A stretch of DNA of 64,000 nt from Woeseiaceae bacterium (GTDB lineage Bacteria > Pseudomonadota > Gammaproteobacteria > Steroidobacterales > Woeseiaceae): positions 22,696-86,695 of the forward strand of contig JANQGQ010000002.1 in assembly GCA_028277185.1 (NCBI GenBank), given 5' to 3'. The first letter of the stretch is position 1. Each line of letters begins with the position of its first letter. Below the pieces are notes generated by a model. The model made no database searches. It was not told the DNA's origin and worked only from the letters and a program-made list of their open reading frames with translations. Positions 59,883 through 64,000 of this stretch are shown piece after piece. A program made the position numbers and the translations under genes.

Positions 59883-60182
59883 CTATTCCCAGCTGACGTA
59901 GTCTCCCGCCGCGATCGCCGCTTCGAGCAATTCCACCAGCGGAAACGCGCGGGTCCCCGCGCCTATCGGGGCAGCATCGTCGTCCGCCGGTGCCTCCGCC
60001 GCGGGCGCGTCGCTCTCGGCCCTGAGGCGCTGTTGGAGCGTATCGAGCGCGGCCGGCACATGGTCGGCGTCCAGCGCACCGGGTACGTTGCCGGTTCTGC
60101 CCATGAGCTTGAGCATCGCGACACCGACGTTGTCCGTGTAAACGACGGCGGCATGGTTCGGCGTGTGAAAGGTCACTGGCAC
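59883..60182 (-). CDS. DUF1840 family protein
   Basis: A 99-aa cytoplasmic protein: MPVTFHTPNHAAVVYTDNV, KLMGRTGNVPGAL, an acidic Ala-rich middle, and the C-terminal RAFPLVELLEAAIAAGDYVSWE-type end. These match DUF1840 (PF08895), a small family of unknown function found in proteobacteria. It is directly downstream of tRNA-Lys (19 bp) and read in the same direction. Confidence 0.85.
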   Translation of the reverse strand: MPVTFHTPNHAAVVYTDNVGVAMLKLMGRTGNVPGALDADHVPAALDTLQQRLRAESDAPAAEAPADDDAAPIGAGTRAFPLVELLEAAIAAGDYVSWE

Positions 60183-60201
60183 GGGGCGCTCCGCGGGAAA
60201 T

Positions 60202-60277
60202 TGGTGGGCCGTGTAGGACTCGAACCTACGACCAAGTGGTTAAGAGCCACCTGCTCTACCAACTGAGCTAACGGCCC
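60202..60277 (-). tRNA. tRNA-Lys (anticodon CTT)
   Basis: The minus strand starts GGGCCGTTAGCTCAGTTGG, anticodon loop CTCTTAA (anticodon CTT), T-arm GGTTCGAGTCC, acceptor ACGGCCC and encoded CCA. The first ten bases overlap the 3' end of the 176-aa gene read in the same direction. Confidence 0.95.
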
Positions 60278-60798
60278 TCGCGGGAAGCGGAGTCTAGCAA
60301 AAAAAGCGGCTTACTCGAACAGCCAGCGCATACCGGCGCGGTAAGCGGCGGACGATCGGCCGACAAGGCGCCTGGCAGGTGCCACAGCATCGCTCCGGCA
60401 GCGATCCCGAGCAGACAGATCACGGCGCTGGCTATCAGAAGCAGCTTCGCACGGAACACGGCAGCCGGGCCCGTCCAGGTTCTTTGTCCTTCCACCACCC
60501 ACGATCTTCCCGGCGGCATCGATTGCGCCCTGAGGCTCCTGAGGCCATAAGAGAACAGGAACAGCGCCAGTGCCGATATCGATACTCCCGTTACGACGGC
60601 GATCAGCTTCGCGTCACGCAACATCCTGGCCCGTGCCTGTTCCGGATCGCTGTCGACCAGCCGCGACATCTGATCGGCGTACAGCTCTACCCAAACCAGA
60701 CCGAACCATACGGCGAGAGCACATGTGGCAACGACGAGGACCATCAGGGCGATCGCTGTCTTGCGCGTTATGGTCCGATGCTGCTGAAACTGTGTCAT
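60268..60798 (-). CDS. Two-helix membrane protein of unknown function
   Basis: A 176-aa protein. I chose the ATG at 60798; the long upstream frame to 61095 is antisense-like and overlaps the preceding gene. Membrane helices are at about residues 15-37 (KTAIALMVLVVATCALAVWFGLVW) and 62-82, with a third near 115-140 (LLLIASAVICLLGIAAGAML). The C-terminus contains CAGC and runs into tRNA-Lys. I do not recognise a family. It is the last gene of a four-gene minus-strand cluster starting at 62375. Confidence 0.6.
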   Translation of the reverse strand: MTQFQQHRTITRKTAIALMVLVVATCALAVWFGLVWVELYADQMSRLVDSDPEQARARMLRDAKLIAVVTGVSISALALFLFSYGLRSLRAQSMPPGRSWVVEGQRTWTGPAAVFRAKLLLIASAVICLLGIAAGAMLWHLPGALSADRPPLTAPVCAGCSSKPLFLLDSASREGR

Positions 60799-60827
60799 GC
60801 GGCGTCTGCGGTGCGCGAACGTACCGG

Positions 60828-61376
60828 CTATTGGACTTGTCCATCCTCGGGCGTAACGGTGGGACGGATTACGGTGCCATCCATCAATACGACAAGCCTG
60901 AGGCCAACCGGTAGTACTTCGTCGCGCGCGTTGAACTCTACGATGTAGACGAAATAGCCGGACGCGACACGCGCGATACTCACGTCTTCCACGAACATAT
61001 CGCCAATCTCCGGTATCTGATCGCTCAACCCGGCTCGAATGGCTGCGACGGCCTCGCCGGGACCGAGCGGCGGGCTGCCGAACGATGGCTTCCATCCGGG
61101 CCCTTTGAATACGTCATCGATGGGGACTTCGGACGCATACTGCATGCCTTTGAAGTACCCGAACTGCGTCCCGATACCGGAGCTGAGCGATAGGTAGCGG
61201 GAAACGTTTTTGGTTCCTGGCGGCGTGCCGCTCGTGTCGTGGGCACCGGCAGGCTCGAACTCATATGGGACAGTCGGTACGAAGACACGCGGTTGAATGA
61301 CGAAGAGAATCGTCAGTGCGACTATCGCCAGTATAACGATTGGTGCGTTCAGGAACTTCCAGATCTTTGCGAGCAC
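60828..61376 (-). CDS. Single-pass membrane protein of unknown function
   Basis: A 182-aa protein with one N-terminal membrane anchor (about residues 10-30, APIVILAIVALTILFVI) and an extracytoplasmic part. Near residue 105 are PPLGPGEAVAAIRAGLS and later FVYIVEFNARDEVLPVGLRLVVLMDG, which looks like a small mixed alpha/beta domain. No family is recognised. It is 18 bp after the 59-aa gene and 29 bp before the next, so it is in the same operon. Confidence 0.65.
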   Translation of the reverse strand: MLAKIWKFLNAPIVILAIVALTILFVIQPRVFVPTVPYEFEPAGAHDTSGTPPGTKNVSRYLSLSSGIGTQFGYFKGMQYASEVPIDDVFKGPGWKPSFGSPPLGPGEAVAAIRAGLSDQIPEIGDMFVEDVSIARVASGYFVYIVEFNARDEVLPVGLRLVVLMDGTVIRPTVTPEDGQVQ

Positions 61377-61394
61377 GTGTAGTTTACCTCCCGA

Positions 61395-61574
61395 TTAGCG
61401 CCACTCCGGCAGGGGTGGCATGCCGAAGTAGATCACGGCCGGCACAGCCAATGCGAGCACGCCATAGACCCATTCCGGTGCAGGTTTTCGCATGAGTGAA
61501 TCCAGTCGATACTGTACGGCCACGAGCATCAGGCCGCCGAAGATCGCGAGCATTGCCAGCATGTAGTAAGCCAT
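61395..61574 (-). CDS. 59-aa two-helix membrane protein of unknown function
   Basis: Translated by hand from the ATG at 61574 to the TAA at 61395. The protein starts MAYYMLAMLAIFGGLMLVAV (first membrane helix, about 4-20), then a short polar loop QYRLDSLMRKPAPEWV, then a second helix YGVLALAVPAVIYFGMP. The gene fits exactly between its neighbours: it starts six bp after the stop of the exported 264-aa gene and ends 18 bp before the next start. The tight packing and clear helices support a real gene. No family is recognised. Confidence 0.7.
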   Translation of the reverse strand: MAYYMLAMLAIFGGLMLVAVQYRLDSLMRKPAPEWVYGVLALAVPAVIYFGMPPLPEWR

Positions 61575-61580
61575 AGAGAC

Positions 61581-62375
61581 TTAGTCGTCATAGACGTTGG
61601 CGCAACGGAGCTGCTTGCGGACCGCATAGACTTCGTCCCCGGACATGGACTCGAGAAGACGATCGTCCAGGATGCCTGATTCGACCCGACCCAGCGTGAA
61701 CTCCTCGACGTCGGCGGTATGCCACATCAGATAGCCGCAGTGGTGGGCGACGTTGCCCACGCGATTGTCGTAGTCCACCGCGACGTACACGCCATCGGCC
61801 GGGGCACTCGGGAGATTGTCGTAGACCGTTACCCGAAACAGATCGATGCTGACCGGTGTATCAGCCGCCGTCGCGAAAATGGCGGAAGAGTCAGCGTCTT
61901 CACCACCTCCCATGGCAGCGAGAGCGGCACTCGCGTCGTCACCCATTTGTGCATAGACGCGACTGAAGTAGTCTTCCGAGAGTTGTCGGACCTTGCTACG
62001 CACTGCCTCTGCAGCCGCTTCATCCTCGAGCTGGGGCGTGCGCTCAGACTGCGGCCGTTGAGGCAGGGAGTCGACACAGCGGATGTTCTGGACCAGTCGG
62101 AACCAGTCCTCCGAGTCGCTGCCCGTGACAGCCTGATTCATTTCGAACGTGTAACGTCCCGGCTCGATGTAGCGGCCGCCGCACAGTTCCACGGCAGTCG
62201 GTGCAATACGAAGAGTCGCGCTCGGTACGTCGAAGACCGATTTGCTTTCCAGCGTGATCTCGAAGCTGTCTTCGCCGGTCTGCCGCGTCGATATCCGGTC
62301 CTCGTCCGTTTCCGCGCGGGCGACTCCGCCGGTGAGCAGTGCGGCCGTGAACACTACGATCGCTATCGTTCTCAT
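61581..62375 (-). CDS. Exported protein of unknown function
   Basis: A 264-aa protein. The ATG at 62375 opens a signal peptide (MRTIAIVVFTAALLTGGVARA-ETDED); the upstream frame to 62681 is not supported. A mature N-terminal part with ESKSVFDVPSATLRIA and LCGGRYIEPGRYTFEM suggests a beta domain. A helical Ala/Glu-rich middle follows, and the C-terminal DNRVGNVAHHCGYLMW and YAVRKQLRCANVYDD carry three Cys. I do not recognise a family. First gene of the four-gene cluster. Confidence 0.65.
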   Translation of the reverse strand: MRTIAIVVFTAALLTGGVARAETDEDRISTRQTGEDSFEITLESKSVFDVPSATLRIAPTAVELCGGRYIEPGRYTFEMNQAVTGSDSEDWFRLVQNIRCVDSLPQRPQSERTPQLEDEAAAEAVRSKVRQLSEDYFSRVYAQMGDDASAALAAMGGGEDADSSAIFATAADTPVSIDLFRVTVYDNLPSAPADGVYVAVDYDNRVGNVAHHCGYLMWHTADVEEFTLGRVESGILDDRLLESMSGDEVYAVRKQLRCANVYDD

Positions 62376-62520
62376 CGGGCGCCTGCCGGTAGTCGGGTGA
62401 GTATCCCGTACCGTAGCAGGTTTGACCCGCCCCTTTCGAGCAAACCCGGCAATCGCGCAAAACTTTTTCGGCAGGCTGGAGGACGTTGTCGCGCGCATGG
62501 AATAGACTACTCCATAAGTT

Positions 62521-62910
62521 ATGTCTATCGACCGACGCAGCGTTATCGTCATGCTTGCCGGGCTTCCGGCCGCAGTCTCGTGCGCGTCGTCCATTGCGAG
62601 CAAGCAGGGGGAAGCAGCCATGTACGGACTAATCGGCAAGATGTCGGCCGTTGACGGCAGGCGGGACGAACTATCGGCCATCTTGTTGGAAGGACTTCGG
62701 GATATGCCCGGGAATCTGATCTATGTCGTCGCGAACGACCCGTCGGACGCCAATGCGTTGTGGATCACCGAGGTATGGACAGACAAGGCCGCCCATGAAG
62801 CGTCGCTGGCTTTGCCGTCGGTGCAGGACGCGATACAGCGAGGGCGGCCGCTCATAGCGGGCATGGAGAGGATCGCCGAAACCCAACCCGTGGGTGGGCA
62901 AGGTTTGTAG
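62521..62910 (+). CDS. Antibiotic biosynthesis monooxygenase (ABM) family protein
   Basis: A 129-aa protein, dimeric alpha-beta barrel type, similar to putative quinol monooxygenases: MYGLIGKMSAVDGRRDEL, LIYVVANDPSDANALWITEVW, HEASLALPSVQDAI and the C-terminal EPVGG-like TQPVGGQGL. The start at 62521 adds an export signal with a Tat-like twin arginine (SIDRRSVIVML). A second ATG at 62620, with AGGGGGAAG before it, would give a 97-aa cytoplasmic form. I list the longer frame but cannot decide between them. It lies divergent from the unknown operon. Confidence 0.75.
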   Translation: MSIDRRSVIVMLAGLPAAVSCASSIASKQGEAAMYGLIGKMSAVDGRRDELSAILLEGLRDMPGNLIYVVANDPSDANALWITEVWTDKAAHEASLALPSVQDAIQRGRPLIAGMERIAETQPVGGQGL

Positions 62911-62919
62911 TGTGACGCG

Positions 62920-63540
62920 ATGATATCGGACATCGAGGAGTACTTTTCGAAGGGCTGTGGGCGCTGCGAACGCTTCGCTACGCCGGATTGTTCGACGCGG
63001 CGATGGCTTAACGGCCTGGCCGATCTTCGTCGCATTTGCACGGCTTCGGGACTCGTCGAGACCGTGAAATGGGGGCATCCGTGCTATATGAGCGCTGGTC
63101 GGAACGTCGCAATCATCGGCGCCCATCGCGGCGATTTTCGGCTCTGCTTCTTTAATGCCGCGTTGATGACGGACCCCGACGGGGTTCTGGAGAAACAGGG
63201 CAAGAACACGCAGCACCCGGACATGATCCGCTTCACGGACGACACCCAAGTCGCGGACATGGCGGCAACCATCCGAAGCTATTTGCAGGAAGCGATAGGC
63301 TATGCAGAAGCAGGCATCAAGCCCGCGAAACAGGACGCCGAAATCGAATGGCCCGAGGAACTGCTGAAGGCCCTGGACGGTGATCCGGAGCTTGCCGAGG
63401 CGTTTCACGCCCTTACGCCGGGACGACAAAAGAGCTACGCGATCAATCTGAATTCTGCAAAGAAGCCCGAGACCCGAATCTCACGCATCGCAAAGTTCCG
63501 CCCGAAAATAATGACCGGAAAAGGCGCGCTCGAAAGGTAA
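62920..63540 (+). CDS. YdeI/OmpD-associated family protein
   Basis: A 206-aa protein. The N-terminal part carries a Cys cluster (GCGRCERF, PDCSTRRW) and a DUF1801-like core (VETVKWGHPCYM, DFRLCFFNAALM). The C-terminal part has ALTPGRQKSYAINLNSAK and TRISRIAKFRPKIMTGKG, the YdeI/OmpD-associated signature. Members are linked to bacteriocin or peptide resistance in other species, but the mechanism is unknown. It is nine bases after the ABM gene and likely in one operon. Confidence 0.82.
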   Translation: MISDIEEYFSKGCGRCERFATPDCSTRRWLNGLADLRRICTASGLVETVKWGHPCYMSAGRNVAIIGAHRGDFRLCFFNAALMTDPDGVLEKQGKNTQHPDMIRFTDDTQVADMAATIRSYLQEAIGYAEAGIKPAKQDAEIEWPEELLKALDGDPELAEAFHALTPGRQKSYAINLNSAKKPETRISRIAKFRPKIMTGKGALER

Positions 63541-63597
63541 GACCGCAGTACGGTCGAGTACGAAGCGTGACAATCGCAGACGTCTGGTCTGGCACGA

Positions 63598-63903
63598 TGG
63601 GGTGGACGATGGGACTCGAACCCTAGTCGATCGGCGCGCTGAAGCGTCGGGTTCACGACTGCGCCAATCCGTGAGACCGACCGGGATCACATCAAACAAT
63701 CGATCCCGGTCCGTAAAACGATGCGCGGAGTCGATCATCAAAGAAAATAATGGGGTGGACGATGGGACTCGAACCCGAGCCAATCAGTGTTCCGATCCAT
63801 CCGGTTCATGACACCGCCAATCCGTGAGACCGACCGGGATCACATTAAACAATCGATCCCGGTCCGTAAAACGATGCGCGGAGTCGATCATCAAAGAAAA
63901 TAA
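63598..63903 (-). repeat. Two 153-bp tandem repeats derived from tRNA-His
   Basis: Units 63598-63750 and 63751-63903 follow tRNA-His at exactly the same 153-bp period. Each begins (on the plus strand) with the same 26 bases as the 3' end of tRNA-His (acceptor, discriminator, CCA and T-arm). A 38-base segment follows that differs between units (about 22 of 38 identical), then 89 bases differing by one base. The conserved part contains a perfect 10-bp hairpin (63679-63688 with 63702-63711 in the first unit) and 14 bases matching the tRNA anticodon arm. The D-arm and the 5' acceptor strand are absent, so these are not functional tRNAs. Confidence 0.92.
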
Positions 63904-63980
63904 TGGGGTGGACGATGGGACTCGAACCCACGACGACCGGGATCACAACCCGGGGCTCTACCAACTGAGCTACGCCCACC
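63904..63980 (-). tRNA. tRNA-His (anticodon GTG)
   Basis: The minus strand starts with the tRNA-His-specific extra G (position -1, base 63980), then GTGGGCGTAGCTCAGTTGG, anticodon loop TTGTGAT (anticodon GTG), T-arm GGTTCGAGTCC, acceptor CGTCCAC, discriminator C and encoded CCA. Two repeat units carrying its 3' end follow downstream. Confidence 0.97.
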
Positions 63981-64000
63981 AAAGGTGTTCGCTATTCTAC

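Noticed and set aside
63598..63903. Two extra tRNA-His genes
   Set aside because: Each unit has only the T-arm, acceptor 3' strand and part of the anticodon arm; no D-arm or 5' acceptor strand exists.
63598..63980. CRISPR array or phage attachment site
   Set aside because: There are only three repeats with a 153-bp period and no cas or integrase gene nearby; the units look like rtT-type duplications instead.

Overview
The window is a GC-rich gammaproteobacterial chromosome segment. The conserved tig-clpP-clpX-lon-hupB-ppiD block, rnhA/dnaQ with a YafS-like methyltransferase, NhaB, and a full PEP-CTERM/exosortase A (XrtA) exopolysaccharide system suggest a free-living, probably aquatic or sediment gammaproteobacterium. 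I cannot name the species from sequence alone.

Layout. (1) About 1-17.6 kb, mostly minus strand, is the XrtA exopolysaccharide and protein-sorting locus. Read from right to left it encodes a TIGR03013-type sugar transferase, the PrsK sensor kinase, the TPR lipoprotein PrsT, a Wza-like export lipoprotein, a chain-length protein, a tyrosine autokinase, a TIGR03016-type outer-membrane barrel, an XrtA-EpsI fusion and a polysaccharide deacetylase cut by the window edge. A housekeeping gene (gltX) and a plus-strand surface lipoprotein sit inside it. The lipoprotein is preceded by two tandem c-di-GMP-I (GEMM-I) riboswitches. A small PEP-CTERM substrate protein with a sigma-54-type promoter closes the block. 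(2) About 17.8-37 kb, all minus strand, is a second polysaccharide region. It holds nucleotide-sugar genes (manB, manC, ugd, rmd, gmd, a WbpM-like dehydratase, wecB, pgi, a UDP-glucuronate-epimerase-like gene, tviB), an acyltransferase, an initiating sugar transferase, and an outer-membrane export pair (a giant SLBB protein and Wzi). No flippase, polymerase or ordinary glycosyltransferase lies within it.

(3) About 37-45.6 kb carries nhaB, dnaQ, rnhA, a methyltransferase, mltD, fabI, a GT4 glycosyltransferase and a dicarboxylate symporter. (4) At 45,640-45,900 is a 261-bp nested inverted-repeat element with three perfect stems. (5) About 45.9-54.9 kb is the proteostasis block (ppiD, tRNA-Asp, tRNA-Val, hupB, lon, clpX, clpP, tig, tRNA-Leu). 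(6) About 55-63.5 kb holds a DUF3592 protein, pdxH, an S9 peptidase lipoprotein, a DUF1840 protein, tRNA-Lys, a four-gene operon of unknown membrane or exported proteins (one of only 59 aa), an ABM monooxygenase-like protein and a YdeI-like protein. (7) At the right edge, tRNA-His is followed by two 153-bp tandem repeats, each carrying the 3' end of the tRNA, an arrangement like the rtT repeats of E. coli tyrT.

How it works together: manB/manC/gmd/rmd point to GDP-D-rhamnose and ugd to UDP-glucuronate. Two initiating transferases and two outer-membrane exporters imply two polymers or one shared precursor supply. Control signals seen in the sequence are c-di-GMP riboswitches, a CRP/Clp-like operator in front of prsT, and a sigma-54 promoter at the PEP-CTERM gene.
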